Shown here one piece after another: positions 15,888 through 27,638 of a stretch of 64,000 nucleotides of DNA. Positions within the stretch are counted from its first letter, which is position 1, and each line of letters starts with the position of its first letter. This DNA comes from Aeromonas simiae. GTDB taxonomy: Bacteria; Pseudomonadota; Gammaproteobacteria; Enterobacterales; Aeromonadaceae. The stretch covers positions 39,173 to 103,172 of the forward strand of contig NZ_CDBY01000054.1 of assembly GCF_000820125.1 (NCBI RefSeq), read 5' to 3'. The position numbers and the translations under genes were made by a program. The notes beneath the pieces were generated by a model that was not told where the DNA came from, made no database searches, and saw nothing but the letters and a program-made list of their open reading frames with translations.

Positions 15888-17684
15888 TTATTCGAAGATG
15901 GTGGCGCCACACTCGGCGCTGGACACGGCGCGACGCATCACGCCAAACAGTTCACGACCCCAGCCTTCCTGCTCGGCGCGAAGATCGATGGCCGCCGGCT
16001 CGCGGCCAGTCAGATCGCTCAAGCACATCAGGCTACCCTGATCCGCATCCAGACGCAGCAGGTCGCCGTCGCGCAGCAGGCCGATGGCGCCGCCATGCAG
16101 GGCTTCCGGGGTGACGTGGATGGCGGCCGGGATCTTGCCCGAGGCGCCGGAGAGGCGGCCGTCGGTGACCAGCGCCACCTTGTGACCGGCCTTTTGCAGG
16201 TTACCGAGCACCGGCATCAGCTTGTGCAGCTCGGGCATGCCGTTGGCGGCAGGGCCGTTGTGGCGCACGACAATGATGGCGTCCTGGTTCAGCTCACCCG
16301 CCTTGTAGGCGGCTTCGACCGCGTGCTGGGAGGAGAAGACCCGGGCCGGGGCCTCGACCAGACGATATTCGGGAGCCACGGCGGAGACCTTGATCACGGC
16401 GCGACCCAGGTTGCCTTCAAGCACCTTGGTGCCACCGCTGACCTGGAACTGGGCGCCGGAGAGGGCCAGAACGTCCGGGTTGCTGCTTTCGCCGACGGTT
16501 TCCCAGACCAGCTTGCCGTTTTCCAGATGCGGACGCTTGAGGTAGTCGGCCATGGTGCCGAACACCGGGGTGGCGTCCATGTGCAGCAGCTTCTGCTCGG
16601 CCAGACGGCGCAGCAGGCCCGGTACGGAGCCGGCCTCTTCAAAGGCGTTCACATCGGCCGGGCCGTTCGGGTACATGCGTACCAGCAGCGGCACCACGTC
16701 GGAGAGATCGCTGAGATCATCCCAGGTCATGATGAGGCCGGCCTGACGGGCGATGGCCACCATGTGGATGCTGTGGTTGGTGCTGCCACCGGAGGCGAGC
16801 AGGGCCACCAGACCGTTGACCAGGCTGCGCTCGTCGAGCACTTCGGCCAGCGGGCGGAACTGGCTGGAGCCCCCCACCATGGCGCTGATGCGCTGGGCGG
16901 CTTCACGGGTCAGCGCATGGCGCAGTTCGCTGTGGGGATGGACGAAGGCCGAACCCGGCAGCATCAGGCCCATCGCCTCGAACACCAGCTGGTTGGTGTT
17001 GGCGGTGCCGTAGAAGGTGCAGGTGCCGGGCGCGTGGTAGGCGCCGCACTCCATCTGCAACAGGGCGTCACGGCCCACTTCGCCGGCGGCGTACTGCTGG
17101 CGAACCTTCACCTTCTCGTCGTTGCTGATGCCGCTGGCCATCGGGCCGGCCGGCACGAAGGCGGTCGGCAGGTGGCCGTGGGAGAGGGCCCCCATCAGCT
17201 GGCCCGGGGCAATCTTGTCGCACACGCCGAGCAGCAGGGTGGCGTCGAAGGTGTTGTGGGAGAGCGAGAGGGCGGTGGCCTGAGCGATGAGATCGCGCGA
17301 GAACAGCGACATGTCCATCCCCGGCTGGCCCTGGGTCACGCCGTCACACATGGCCGGCACGCCGCCGGCGACCTGGGCGCTGTGGCCCAGCTCGGCCAGC
17401 GCCGCCTTGATGATGTCCGGGTAGCCCTGGTAGGGCTGGTGGGCGCTCAGCATGTCGTTGTAGGCGGTGACGATGCCGACGTTGGCGCGGGTCATGTCGA
17501 GGATGCGCCCCTTCTCGTCGTTGCCACAGGCGGCGACGGCGTGGGCCAGGTTGCCACAGGCCAGGGCGGCGCGGGTCTTACCGGTGGCGGCCATCTGCTC
17601 GACACGGGCAAGATAGGCGGCACGGCGTTCCTGGCTGCGTTCGCGGATACGCGCAGTCACCTGCGCAATGATGGGATGGATCAT
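15888..17684 (-). CDS. edd: Edd, phosphogluconate dehydratase
   Basis: 598 residues of the IlvD/Edd family. Visible landmarks are [20 protein letters not shown], the cluster-binding [40 protein letters not shown] and the C-terminal [19 protein letters not shown]. The enzyme carries a [4Fe-4S] cluster and dehydrates 6-phosphogluconate to KDPG, the first dedicated Entner-Doudoroff step. Its start overlaps the gntK stop by four bases, indicating coupled translation. Confidence 0.96.
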   Translation of the reverse strand: MIHPIIAQVTARIRERSQERRAAYLARVEQMAATGKTRAALACGNLAHAVAACGNDEKGRILDMTRANVGIVTAYNDMLSAHQPYQGYPDIIKAALAELGHSAQVAGGVPAMCDGVTQGQPGMDMSLFSRDLIAQATALSLSHNTFDATLLLGVCDKIAPGQLMGALSHGHLPTAFVPAGPMASGISNDEKVKVRQQYAAGEVGRDALLQMECGAYHAPGTCTFYGTANTNQLVFEAMGLMLPGSAFVHPHSELRHALTREAAQRISAMVGGSSQFRPLAEVLDERSLVNGLVALLASGGSTNHSIHMVAIARQAGLIMTWDDLSDLSDVVPLLVRMYPNGPADVNAFEEAGSVPGLLRRLAEQKLLHMDATPVFGTMADYLKRPHLENGKLVWETVGESSNPDVLALSGAQFQVSGGTKVLEGNLGRAVIKVSAVAPEYRLVEAPARVFSSQHAVEAAYKAGELNQDAIIVVRHNGPAANGMPELHKLMPVLGNLQKAGHKVALVTDGRLSGASGKIPAAIHVTPEALHGGAIGLLRDGDLLRLDADQGSLMCLSDLTGREPAAIDLRAEQEGWGRELFGVMRRAVSSAECGATIFE

Positions 17685-18190
17685 GAGTGGGCCTCCAGGG
17701 CGTGAACGGCTCGTTCTACCACTTCATCGAAGCAGCAGTCGATATCGATGCGAATGACCCCGACTTCGCCTTCCGGCCGTTCCAGGGTGTCAAACTGGCT
17801 CTTCAGCATGGATTCCTTCATGAAGTGCCCCTTGCGGGCCTTCATGCGTTCGAGAATGAGATCGTAGTCGCCATCGAGGAACAGGAAACGCACCGTGCTG
17901 TTGCCGTCGCGGATCTGGTCACGGTACTGGCGCTTGAGGGCGGAGCAGACGATGACCCCGACTTCGTTCTTGTGCTCGAGGCTGTAGGCGGCATCGCGGA
18001 TGCGCTCGAGCCAGGGGGCGCGGTCGTCATCGTTGAGCGGGTTGCCACCGGCCATCTTCTGGATATTGGCACGCGGGTGCAGGTCGTCTCCGTCAATAAA
18101 CTTGGCGCCGATCATCTGGGCAATTTTCTCTCCTACAGAAGATTTACCGCTACCGGAGACACCCATCACGATAATGCTCTTTCCCGCCAT
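17681..18190 (-). CDS. gntK: Gluconokinase
   Basis: 169 residues of the thermosensitive-type gluconokinase family. The P-loop VMGVSGSGKSSVGEKIA is at 8-24, FIDGDDLHPRANIQKMAGG near 32-50 binds substrate, and CSALKRQYRDQIR follows. It phosphorylates gluconate with ATP to 6-phosphogluconate, feeding Edd downstream in the same operon. The operon start is divergent from the permease, and two GntR-type operators lie between them. Confidence 0.95.
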   Translation of the reverse strand: MAGKSIIVMGVSGSGKSSVGEKIAQMIGAKFIDGDDLHPRANIQKMAGGNPLNDDDRAPWLERIRDAAYSLEHKNEVGVIVCSALKRQYRDQIRDGNSTVRFLFLDGDYDLILERMKARKGHFMKESMLKSQFDTLERPEGEVGVIRIDIDCCFDEVVERAVHALEAHS

Positions 18191-18248
18191 TGTTTGACCT
18201 CTATCTCAATTTTAAAAAAAACATCAGTTGAATGGGTTCTAACTTATC

Positions 18249-18278
18249 ACGTTACCGGTAACATGTTACCGGTAACAA
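18249..18278. promoter_or_regulatory. Two overlapping GntR-type operators
   Basis: GTTACCGGTAAC occurs twice (18251-18262 and 18265-18276), each flanked to give the 16-base operator form, with centres 14 bases apart. They lie between divergent gntK and gntT and could control both. Confidence 0.85.
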
Positions 18279-18422
18279 CTAGAAGTGTGAAGTCTCCCAC
18301 AGAGTGACATCGCTCATGACCGTCCCTCCTCTACAGGCTGGCCTTCCCGGATCGAACCGGTAGGGACTCAGAGTAGCTGACGGCTATCATGGCCAATAAC
18401 CTGGTATAAGGAACGCAATTCA

Positions 18423-19763
18423 ATGTCCGATATGTCTCTGATCATGACGGCGGCCGGCTCCATCGTGCTGCTGCTGTTCTTGGTGATGAAGGCGCGCCTG
18501 CACGCGGTCGTCTCGCTCATCCTGGTCTCCATGGTGGCGGGCCTTGCCGCCGGCATGAACCCTGCCGACATTGCCAACACCATCCAGAAGGGGATGGGTG
18601 GCACGCTCGGCTTCGTCGCCGTGGTGGTGGCCCTCGGCGCCATGTTCGGCAAGGTGATGGAAGTCACCGGCGCCCTCGACCGGGTGGCCCAGACCCTGCT
18701 TGGCAAGTTCGGCGCTGACCGTGCCAGCTGGGCCATGGCGTTGACCGGTTTTGTCTGTGCGCTCCCGCTCTTCTTCGACGTGGCCGTGGTGCTGCTGATT
18801 GGCGTGGCCTTCGCCATCGTTCGTCGCGGCGGTGGTACCGTTGTCAAGATCGGTATCGCGCTGCTGGCCGGTATCGCCACCTGCCAGGCGTTCCTTATCC
18901 CGGCGCCGGGTCCGATCCTGGTCGCCTCGCAACTGGGGGCTGACTTTGGCTACATGATCCTGTTCGGCCTGATTGCCTCTGTGCCTGCCCTGATCCTGGC
19001 CGGCCCGATGTTCGGTTCTTTCATCAGCAAGATTGTCGATGTGCCGCTGCCGGAAGATGCCCAGAACAGCATCCATGACCACGGCGACAACCTGCCCTCC
19101 TTCGGGCTGGCCATGGGCCTCATCGGCCTGCCGCTGCTGCTGATCGGCCTCAAGACCATCGTCGGCCGCTTCGTCGAGGCGGGCACCTCCCTGCACAACT
19201 GGCTCGAGTTCATCGGTCACCCCTTCACCGCCATTCTGGTTGCCTGTCTGGCGGCATTCTACCTGCTCGGCATTCGTCGTGGTCTCTCCCGTGACGAGGT
19301 GATGAACGTCTGTGGCAGTGCCATTCAGCCGGCGGGTGTCATCATCCTGGTGACCGGTGCCGGTGGCGTGTTCAAGCAGGTGCTGGTGGACTCCGGTGTC
19401 GGCGCTGCCCTTGGCAACATGCTGGCCGATTCCGGTCTGCCGGTGGTGGCGCTGGCCTTCATCCTGGCGGCAGCGGTGCGCGTGATCCAGGGCTCTGCCA
19501 CTGTGGCCATGCTGACTGCCTGTGGTCTGGTGCTGCCGATGCTCGAGCCGCTTGGCCTGAACGGCGCCCAGTTGGCCGCCGTCACCGTGGCCATCGGTGG
19601 TGGTGCCATCGTGCTCTCCCACGTCAACGACTCCGGTTTCTGGCTGGCCAACCGTTACCTTGGCCTGACGGAGAAACAGACCCTGCAGACCTGGACCGTG
19701 ATGGAGACCATCATCGGTACTACCGGCGGTATCATGGCCATGATCATCTACAGCTTCCTGTAA
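18423..19763 (+). CDS. gntT: Gluconate permease (GntT/GntU type)
   Basis: 446 residues, hydrophobic throughout with about twelve to fourteen membrane helices, of the Gnt/GntP family. Typical segments are TLGFVAVVVALGAMFGKVME, LTGFVCALPLFFDVAVVLLI and the C-terminal SHVNDSGFWLANRYLGLTEK. It imports gluconate with protons across the inner membrane for GntK. The start has AAGGAACG upstream. Expression should follow gluconate through the tandem operators. Whether it is the high- or low-affinity type cannot be told from sequence alone. Confidence 0.93.
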   Translation: MSDMSLIMTAAGSIVLLLFLVMKARLHAVVSLILVSMVAGLAAGMNPADIANTIQKGMGGTLGFVAVVVALGAMFGKVMEVTGALDRVAQTLLGKFGADRASWAMALTGFVCALPLFFDVAVVLLIGVAFAIVRRGGGTVVKIGIALLAGIATCQAFLIPAPGPILVASQLGADFGYMILFGLIASVPALILAGPMFGSFISKIVDVPLPEDAQNSIHDHGDNLPSFGLAMGLIGLPLLLIGLKTIVGRFVEAGTSLHNWLEFIGHPFTAILVACLAAFYLLGIRRGLSRDEVMNVCGSAIQPAGVIILVTGAGGVFKQVLVDSGVGAALGNMLADSGLPVVALAFILAAAVRVIQGSATVAMLTACGLVLPMLEPLGLNGAQLAAVTVAIGGGAIVLSHVNDSGFWLANRYLGLTEKQTLQTWTVMETIIGTTGGIMAMIIYSFL

Positions 19764-19787
19764 GAGACGGCTAGGATCTGACGAAGC

Positions 19788-19814
19788 AAAGGCCCCGCCA
19801 GCGGCGGGGCCTTT
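19788..19814 (+). terminator. Terminator after the gluconate permease
   Basis: GGCCCCGCC pairs with GGCGGGGCC around AGC, flanked by AAA and TTT. A compact GC stem with a short U tract. Confidence 0.7.
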
Positions 19815-19928
19815 GCGTATTTGCCACTTTTGTGATGATTCCTGCTTGGGCCTGCCGGCGCAGGTTGCTAGAATTGCCCATTCCCCGCTTCGAGTGGAAC
19901 GCGTAACGCAGTGATTTCAGGTTTCTCT

Positions 19929-21281
19929 ATGCATTTACCGGCACATTATCGACAGCAGCTCGATCGCTTGCCCAAGATCGCCGTGGGCGCCGATCATTTT
20001 GACGTGCTCTACAGCGCCAAAGATTTCAAGCAGCGCATCCTCGATCTCATCGCCACGGCGCGCCAGCGCATCTACCTGGTGGCCCTCTACCTGCAAGATG
20101 ACGAGGCAGGCCGCGAGATCCTCGATGCCCTCTACGCCGCCAAGGCGCGTAATCCCGACCTCGACATCAAGGTGTTTGTCGACTTCCACCGCGCTCAGCG
20201 TGGGCTGATCGGCAAGGGTAAGCAGGGGGGAAACCACCAGCTTTACCAGGCCAGGGCTGCCGAGCACGCGGAGCACATCGAGATCTATGGCGTGCCGGTC
20301 AAGGGGCGCGAACTGCTTGGGGTGCTGCACCTCAAGGGCTTCGTGTTCGACGATACCGTGCTCTATTCGGGCGCCAGCCTCAACGACGTCTACCTCTATC
20401 AGCAGGAGCGTTACCGCTACGATCGCTACCACCAGATCGAGAGCCAGGAACTGGCCGCCGCCATGGTGCGTTACGTGGATGACTACTTCCTCGCCAGCGA
20501 TGCGGTGCAGCGGCTCGACAAGCCGGCGATCCCGACCGCCAAGCAGCTCAAGGGGAGCATCCGCCGCTTTAAAGGGCAGCTGACGCGCAGCCATTACTAC
20601 TTCAACTCCAGCCTACCGCTGGAGCAGGAGTTTGCCGTTACCCCGCTGGTGGGGCTTGGCAAGCGCAACAACCAGCTCAACCGGATGATCCGCAATCTGG
20701 TGCGCAGCTGCGAGCGTGAGATCTTCATCTGTACTCCCTATTTCAACCTGCCCAAGGAGCTGGCCCGCGATATCGAGGGGCTGTTGCGCCATGGCCGCAA
20801 GGTGACGATCGTGGTGGGCGACAAGACCGCCAACGACTTCTACATCCCGCCCGAGGAGAAGTTCTCCACCATCGGCGGGCTGCCTTATCTGTATGAGGCC
20901 AACCTGCGCAAGTTTGCCCAGCGCAACCAGCATCACATCGACAGCGGTCTGCTTAACCTGATGCTGTGGCGCCATGAGCGCCACTCCTATCACCTCAAGG
21001 GGATCTTCGTCGACGGTGGCGAGTGGGTGCTGCTGACCGGCAACAACCTCAATCCGCGCGCCTGGTCACTGGATCTGGAGAACGGGCTGCTGCTCAAGGA
21101 TGCTCAGCATCTGCTCTCCGAGCGTTTTGAGCGTGAACGCGAGTGCATTTTGCAGCACACCAAACGGGTGGCCAGTTTCAGCCAGGTGGAGCAGATCAGC
21201 GACTATCCGGAACAGGTGCGTCGCCTGATGGCCCGCATCCACAGGGTGAAGGCCCACCTGCTGCTCAAGCGCATCATCTGA
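19929..21281 (+). CDS. pssA: PssA, CDP-diacylglycerol-serine O-phosphatidyltransferase
   Basis: 450 residues of the phospholipase-D superfamily type PssA. The two HKD-type motifs are LHLKGFVFDD near 135-144 and YHLKGIFVDG near 355-364; VDFHRAQRG and GDKTANDFYIPPEEKF are further family signatures. It makes phosphatidylserine, the first dedicated step to phosphatidylethanolamine, and is peripherally membrane-bound. The start is not certain: a GTG at 19911 in frame adds six residues and has GGAAC further upstream. Confidence 0.95.
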   Translation: MHLPAHYRQQLDRLPKIAVGADHFDVLYSAKDFKQRILDLIATARQRIYLVALYLQDDEAGREILDALYAAKARNPDLDIKVFVDFHRAQRGLIGKGKQGGNHQLYQARAAEHAEHIEIYGVPVKGRELLGVLHLKGFVFDDTVLYSGASLNDVYLYQQERYRYDRYHQIESQELAAAMVRYVDDYFLASDAVQRLDKPAIPTAKQLKGSIRRFKGQLTRSHYYFNSSLPLEQEFAVTPLVGLGKRNNQLNRMIRNLVRSCEREIFICTPYFNLPKELARDIEGLLRHGRKVTIVVGDKTANDFYIPPEEKFSTIGGLPYLYEANLRKFAQRNQHHIDSGLLNLMLWRHERHSYHLKGIFVDGGEWVLLTGNNLNPRAWSLDLENGLLLKDAQHLLSERFERERECILQHTKRVASFSQVEQISDYPEQVRRLMARIHRVKAHLLLKRII

Positions 21282-21307
21282 CGCAGCGCTGACCCAAGCC
21301 CTGTCCC

Positions 21308-21335
21308 AAAGGCCTCCCGTTTTCGGGAGGCCTTT
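21308..21335 (+). terminator. Terminator after pssA
   Basis: GGCCTCCCG pairs with CGGGAGGCC over TTTT, flanked by AAA and TTT. It sits 26 bases after the pssA stop and 44 before recG. Confidence 0.75.
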
Positions 21336-21379
21336 GTTATTATCTGGACGTATTTACAGTACTGTCGGGCATCTGGTTG

Positions 21380-23449
<2,070 letters not shown>

Positions 23450-23468
23450 CTCGAGGAGGAAGGCATCG

Positions 23469-25502
23469 ATGAATTCCTGGCTACGCGCCCTCTTATACAC
23501 CCTTGCCTTCCTGCTGCTACTGGTCTGGGTCGCCCTCGGCCTGTTCGATGCCGATCGCGCCAAGGAGCCGCTGGCCCGCTGGCTGTCGGCCCAGAGCGGG
23601 GTGCCGGTCTCCATCGGCAAGCTGATGTTCAACCCGCTGCACCCCTACACCCTGCTCGCCGAGCAGGTGCAGGTGGGGGAGGCGCTGACCCTCGAGAAGC
23701 TCTATGTGGAGGTGGAGTCGGTCGACTGGCTGGAGCGCGACGTGCGGCTGGCCCACCTCGACCTCATTCGTCCCCGGGTCACCCTGCCGCTGCCACAGGG
23801 GCTGCCGAGCCTGCCGATCCAGCGCCTCAGCGTGGTGGACGGGCGCATCGATCGCCTCTCGCTGACCGGCCCGCTCGGCAAGGTGATGGGGCTGTCGGCC
23901 GGCATCCGTGACTGGCAGTTGATCGACCCGGTGCGCCCGCCCCAGGCCAACCTGACCCTCAACATCAATGCCCTCGAGACCCCCTGGTTGACCCTGTCGC
24001 GCCTCAGCCTCAACGGGCGATTGGAGGGGCAGAAGCTGTCGGTCGAGCGGCTGGTGGCCAACGCGTTCGACGGTCTGGTCGAGACCGACATGGTGCTCGA
24101 TTGGGGCGAGCGTAGCTTGCAGCTCGACCGCTTCAAGGGCACCGGCATGAACATCGAGCTGGGCGACATCCAGCGCCTTGAATTCCCCCTGCGCCAGGTC
24201 ACCCTCAGCCATGGTGAGTTGGCCCAAGTGAGCCTTAACGCCCTGAGCCAGGAGCTGGCCTTCAACGACATCAACGTCAGCCTGGGAGGGATAGTGTGGC
24301 GTCAGGGGCAGGCCCCGACGGGGTTTGTGCATGGCCGCCTCGGTGAGATCGGTCGCGGCCTGTTCCAGCTCGAGGGGATCGACACGGATCTGGCCATGTA
24401 CCCGGATCGCATCGATGCCGAGCTCAAGGGCAGCGCCTATGACGGCCACTTCAATCTGGAGCTGAGCCTGGCCCCCGCCCGCAGCGAGTGGACGGTCAAG
24501 GATCTCTCCCTGAGCGGCATGGAGCTCTCCCTGCCCGAGGGGTGGTGGCAGAGCTGGCTGGGGTGGCAGCCGGCCCGCCTCGACGTACGCCGGGTGGCGC
24601 TCGACAAGATGCGGGTGCTCTCATTTGATGACGCCATTCCGCTTTCGCTGATGAACTGGCAGCTCTATCTCAACGATCTCAGCCTCAAGGGGCGCGAGGT
24701 GGCGCCGCTCATCGGCCGCGCCCGCCTCGAGAGCCACTGGGAGGAGCTGGTGTGGGATGGCCTCTCCAGCCGCAAGGGGGAGCTGCTGCTCGAGCTCTCC
24801 CCCGAGCAGTGGCAGCTGCGCAACCTAGAGAGCCGGCTGCCCGATGATGGGCAGCTCACGCTCTCTGGCAGTTGGGGCGTCGTGGCCGGGCAGGCGGGGG
24901 CCGTCACCCTGGCGGCGAGCGGGCTCGACCTGGCCCAGTGGGGCAAGATCCTGCACGCCCCGGTCTCGCTGGTCGGCAAGGGGGATCTGACCGCCACCCT
25001 CGGCACAGCGGACAGCAGCCGCTGGCGCGAGACCCTCACCGGCCCGTTTGCCCTGACGTTGACAGAGCCGTTCTGGGACGGGATCAAGATAGATCCGCTG
25101 CTCGACGCGTGGTTTGCCGCGGCGCAGCCGCCGACCCTCGATGCCGGCGGGCTGTGGCAGGCGATGCAGGGGGGAGACACCCCCTTCTACCGCCTTGCCC
25201 TCAAGGGGGAGGCGAAAGAGGGGACGCTGACGCTGGAGGGGGCCGCGGCCAGCACCATCACCCACCTCATTGCCGCCCGTGGCGGGGTGAACCTGGTCAA
25301 GGAGGAGTGGGCGCTCGATCTCGGCGTGCTCGACAGCAAGGGGTGCAGCGAGCTGACCGGGCTGTGGCGCGGGCCGCTGAGTGCGCCCTCCCTGGATTGG
25401 CGCTTCCCGAGCGAGGGGAGCGAGTGCGACTGGCAGGTGCTGGACGTGGGCTATCCGGCCCAGGGGCGCACCAGCCGGCTGCGGCAGACGCCGGCTCCGT
25501 GA
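23469..25502 (+). CDS. AsmA-like large membrane-anchored protein
   Basis: 677 residues. An N-terminal signal anchor (about 6-26, LLYTLAFLLLLVWVALGLF) is followed by a long periplasmic beta-rich region with the RWLSAQSGVPVSIGKLMFNP start characteristic of AsmA-like proteins, and then repeated amphipathic strands such as DWQLIDPVRPPQANLTLNI. Proteins of this superfamily (AsmA, TamB, YhdP) are thought to bridge inner and outer membranes for lipid transport or outer-membrane biogenesis. It has a GAGGAAGG ribosome site and follows recG closely. Which AsmA subgroup it belongs to is unclear. Confidence 0.75.
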   Translation: MNSWLRALLYTLAFLLLLVWVALGLFDADRAKEPLARWLSAQSGVPVSIGKLMFNPLHPYTLLAEQVQVGEALTLEKLYVEVESVDWLERDVRLAHLDLIRPRVTLPLPQGLPSLPIQRLSVVDGRIDRLSLTGPLGKVMGLSAGIRDWQLIDPVRPPQANLTLNINALETPWLTLSRLSLNGRLEGQKLSVERLVANAFDGLVETDMVLDWGERSLQLDRFKGTGMNIELGDIQRLEFPLRQVTLSHGELAQVSLNALSQELAFNDINVSLGGIVWRQGQAPTGFVHGRLGEIGRGLFQLEGIDTDLAMYPDRIDAELKGSAYDGHFNLELSLAPARSEWTVKDLSLSGMELSLPEGWWQSWLGWQPARLDVRRVALDKMRVLSFDDAIPLSLMNWQLYLNDLSLKGREVAPLIGRARLESHWEELVWDGLSSRKGELLLELSPEQWQLRNLESRLPDDGQLTLSGSWGVVAGQAGAVTLAASGLDLAQWGKILHAPVSLVGKGDLTATLGTADSSRWRETLTGPFALTLTEPFWDGIKIDPLLDAWFAAAQPPTLDAGGLWQAMQGGDTPFYRLALKGEAKEGTLTLEGAAASTITHLIAARGGVNLVKEEWALDLGVLDSKGCSELTGLWRGPLSAPSLDWRFPSEGSECDWQVLDVGYPAQGRTSRLRQTPAP

Positions 25503-25509
25503 ATGCAAA

Positions 25510-25529
25510 GAGGCGCCCAAGGGCGCCTC
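25510..25529. terminator. Hairpin between converging asmA-like and fabY genes
   Basis: GAGGCGCCC pairs with GGGCGCCTC around AA. There is only a weak U or A tract on either side, so termination strength is doubtful. Confidence 0.5.
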
Positions 25530-25550
25530 GTTCATGAGCGGGATGCGGCC

Positions 25551-26453
25551 TCAGCGTTTTTTCGGGGGCTGCACCACGTACTTGCCGGTGAACTCGGCGG
25601 CCAGCTTGCCACCGCTGTAGAGCTGCACCGACAGCTGGAAGCGGGCCGACTCGTTGTTGCGCAGTGGCAGCAGGGCGGCCGGCATCCCCTCGCGGGCGAC
25701 CCGCGCCTCCGGCGAGGCCTTGACCGGCCGGTAGTAGCGGATGCTGCCCTCGGCCAGTACCGTGTCGCCGAGCAGCCCCAACTCCTTGAGTTGCAGCCAG
25801 ATGAGGCCCCAGCCGGCCAGCACGCACTGGCTGTAGATGCTGCCGGCGAACATGGTGTCGTGCACGTTGAGGTTGGCGGCCAGGTTGGCGCCAAGGTGGA
25901 AGGAGTGGCCGTCGTAGTGGGTGATCTGCATCCCCATCTTCTCACTGATGGGAATGCCGCGTGACCAGCGGGTGGCCAGATCCTGGCACCACTCGGGGCG
26001 GTACTGGATGGTTTGCAGCGGGGCGAGCGACTTGATCATCTGGCGGTGCGGGATGCGGCCGAACGAGACCGGCCCTTCCCCCACCTCGAGGAAGCCGCAC
26101 TTGCGGTAGAACTCCACCGCCTCCTGACGGGCGTTCATCACCAGTCGTTTGACCTTCTCGCTGCGGGCCAGCGCCTCGAGATCCTCGACCATGCGGGCGC
26201 CGAGCCCCTGGCCGCGGTACTCGGGCAGCAGCCCCATGAAGCGGATCTGCGCCTCGTCCCCCCCGACAAAGAGCCGGCCGACGGCGATGGGGCGCCCGTC
26301 CGGGTCGAGCATCATGCGGTGCAGTGCGACCGAGTCATACTCGTCGCGTTCCGAGCCAAGGGGCAGGTTGAAGGGTTTGCGCAGCAGCTCCCAGCGCAGC
26401 TGGTAGTAGGCGTTGAGTTCTGACTCGGTTTCTGGGGTGACCACCCGGTACAT
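25551..26453 (-). CDS. fabY: YiiD/FabY-type protein: GNAT acetyltransferase plus hotdog thioesterase
   Basis: 300 residues in two domains. Residues 1-145 are a GNAT acyltransferase (YYQLRWELLRKPF, FMGLLPEYRGQGLGARMVED with the acetyl-CoA loop, NARQEAVEFYRKCGF). Residues 150-300 are a hotdog-fold thioesterase-like domain (SEKMGMQITHYDGHSF, NVHDTMFAGSIYSQCVLAGW, SIRYYRPVKASPEARV). E. coli YiiD has the same architecture and has been linked to initiation of fatty-acid synthesis. Slightly shorter than the E. coli protein (329). It is divergent from the methyltransferase-fold gene; the two starts are about 50 bases apart. Confidence 0.88.
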   Translation of the reverse strand: MYRVVTPETESELNAYYQLRWELLRKPFNLPLGSERDEYDSVALHRMMLDPDGRPIAVGRLFVGGDEAQIRFMGLLPEYRGQGLGARMVEDLEALARSEKVKRLVMNARQEAVEFYRKCGFLEVGEGPVSFGRIPHRQMIKSLAPLQTIQYRPEWCQDLATRWSRGIPISEKMGMQITHYDGHSFHLGANLAANLNVHDTMFAGSIYSQCVLAGWGLIWLQLKELGLLGDTVLAEGSIRYYRPVKASPEARVAREGMPAALLPLRNNESARFQLSVQLYSGGKLAAEFTGKYVVQPPKKR

Positions 26454-26505
26454 GGGTCATTCCTTGGGTTACACTGGTGTCACCCCATCTTGCCCCATCC
26501 ACCTC

Positions 26506-27150
26506 ATGAACTTCAATCTGGAAGGACGCCACGCCGACACCTTGCTGCACCTCTCCCAACATGGTGGCCGCCGCCTGAGCGTGCTGCAAAATGCCACCCA
26601 CCGCTGGCTCGAGATCGATGGTGTGGTGCAGTCGGTGCAGAGCCTGAGCGAGCCGGCCCGCTTGTGTCTGCCGCACCAGCAGGTGTTGTGCCGTGCCCTT
26701 CCAGAGCGTGCGCAGCGCATTCTCGAGCTGGGGTTGGGGGGCGGCGACATGACCCGCCACTTGGCGACCCGCTGGCCAGGCGCCACCCAGTGGTGTGTCG
26801 ATCTCGACGGTGAGGTGATTGCGCTCTATCGCGACTTTTTTCAGGGGGAGGAGCGGCCCCAACTGCACCATGGGGATGCGCTGGCGTTTTTACAGCAGGG
26901 GGAGGGGTGCTTCGATCTGGTTCTGCTCGATCTCTTCAGCCAGGATGGCAATCCGCCGCTGCTGTTCCAGCCCGCCCTCTATCAGGCGCTGGCGGCGCGC
27001 CTTGAGGGGCGGCTCATCATCAACCTGCTGCCGCGAACCCACCTCGAGCTGGAGCGGGTGCGCGAGCTGTGCCGCCAGTGGCTGGCGCCGGGGCGGCTGT
27101 GGCCGGTGCCCGGCTACTGCAACCAGATCTTGATGCTCGACTACACCTGA
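26506..27150 (+). CDS. Spermidine-synthase-like / methyltransferase-fold protein
   Basis: 214 residues with a Rossmann methyltransferase core: the S-adenosyl-binding motif [16 protein letters not shown] (about 72-87), an acidic end of strand two ([10 protein letters not shown]) and [19 protein letters not shown] as motif IV. This is the fold of spermidine synthases, but the polyamine-binding residues are not obvious, so the substrate is unknown. The chosen ATG lacks a clear ribosome site; an ATG at 26452 would add 18 residues and overlap the divergent start. The 3' end overlaps dtd by ten bases, tail to tail. Confidence 0.75.
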   Translation: MNFNLEGRHADTLLHLSQHGGRRLSVLQNATHRWLEIDGVVQSVQSLSEPARLCLPHQQVLCRALPERAQRILELGLGGGDMTRHLATRWPGATQWCVDLDGEVIALYRDFFQGEERPQLHHGDALAFLQQGEGCFDLVLLDLFSQDGNPPLLFQPALYQALAARLEGRLIINLLPRTHLELERVRELCRQWLAPGRLWPVPGYCNQILMLDYT

Positions 27151-27578
27151 AGCCAGAAGGTGACCGGGCCGTCGTTGACCAGCGAGACCTTCATGTCGGC
27201 GGCGAAGCGGCCGGTCTCGGTGTTCAGGCCACCGGCGCGGGCCTGTTCGACGAAGTAGTCGTAGAGGCGCTCGGCCTCGCTCGGATGGGCACCGCCTGAG
27301 AAGCTCGGGCGCATCCCCTTTTTGGTGTCAGCGGCCAGGGTGAACTGGGACACCACCAGCAAGCTGCCGCCCGTCTGCTCCACGTTGAGGTTCATCTTGC
27401 CCGCCTCGTCACTGAAGATGCGGTAGCCGCGCACCTTGTGCAGCAGCTTGTCGGCATGGGTTTCGGTGTCGCCCTGCTCGACCCCGAGCAGCACCAGCAG
27501 GCCACCTTTGATGGCGCCCACGACCTCCCCCTCGACGACGACACTCGCCTCGCTCACCCGTTGAATCAATGCAATCAC
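27141..27578 (-). CDS. dtd: Dtd, D-aminoacyl-tRNA deacylase
   Basis: 145 residues, the family length. The active-site motifs SQFTL (about 78-82) and NDGPVTF near the C-terminus (Gly-Pro hook) are both present. Dtd hydrolyses D-amino acids and glycine from mischarged tRNA in the cytosol. The start [13 protein letters not shown] is the universal N-terminus. Its stop overlaps the converging methyltransferase-fold gene. Confidence 0.96.
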   Translation of the reverse strand: MIALIQRVSEASVVVEGEVVGAIKGGLLVLLGVEQGDTETHADKLLHKVRGYRIFSDEAGKMNLNVEQTGGSLLVVSQFTLAADTKKGMRPSFSGGAHPSEAERLYDYFVEQARAGGLNTETGRFAADMKVSLVNDGPVTFWLQV

Positions 27579-27638
27579 GAATCGGCTCCTGCTGGCCTGA
27601 AAAGAGAGGGCCGAGCATAACAGCCCGGCGCTCGCCGG

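Noticed and set aside
15507-17705. Very long plus-strand frame opposite eda and edd
   Set aside because: Repetitive G/H/Q/A-rich translation typical of antisense frames; edd and eda are unmistakable on the other strand.
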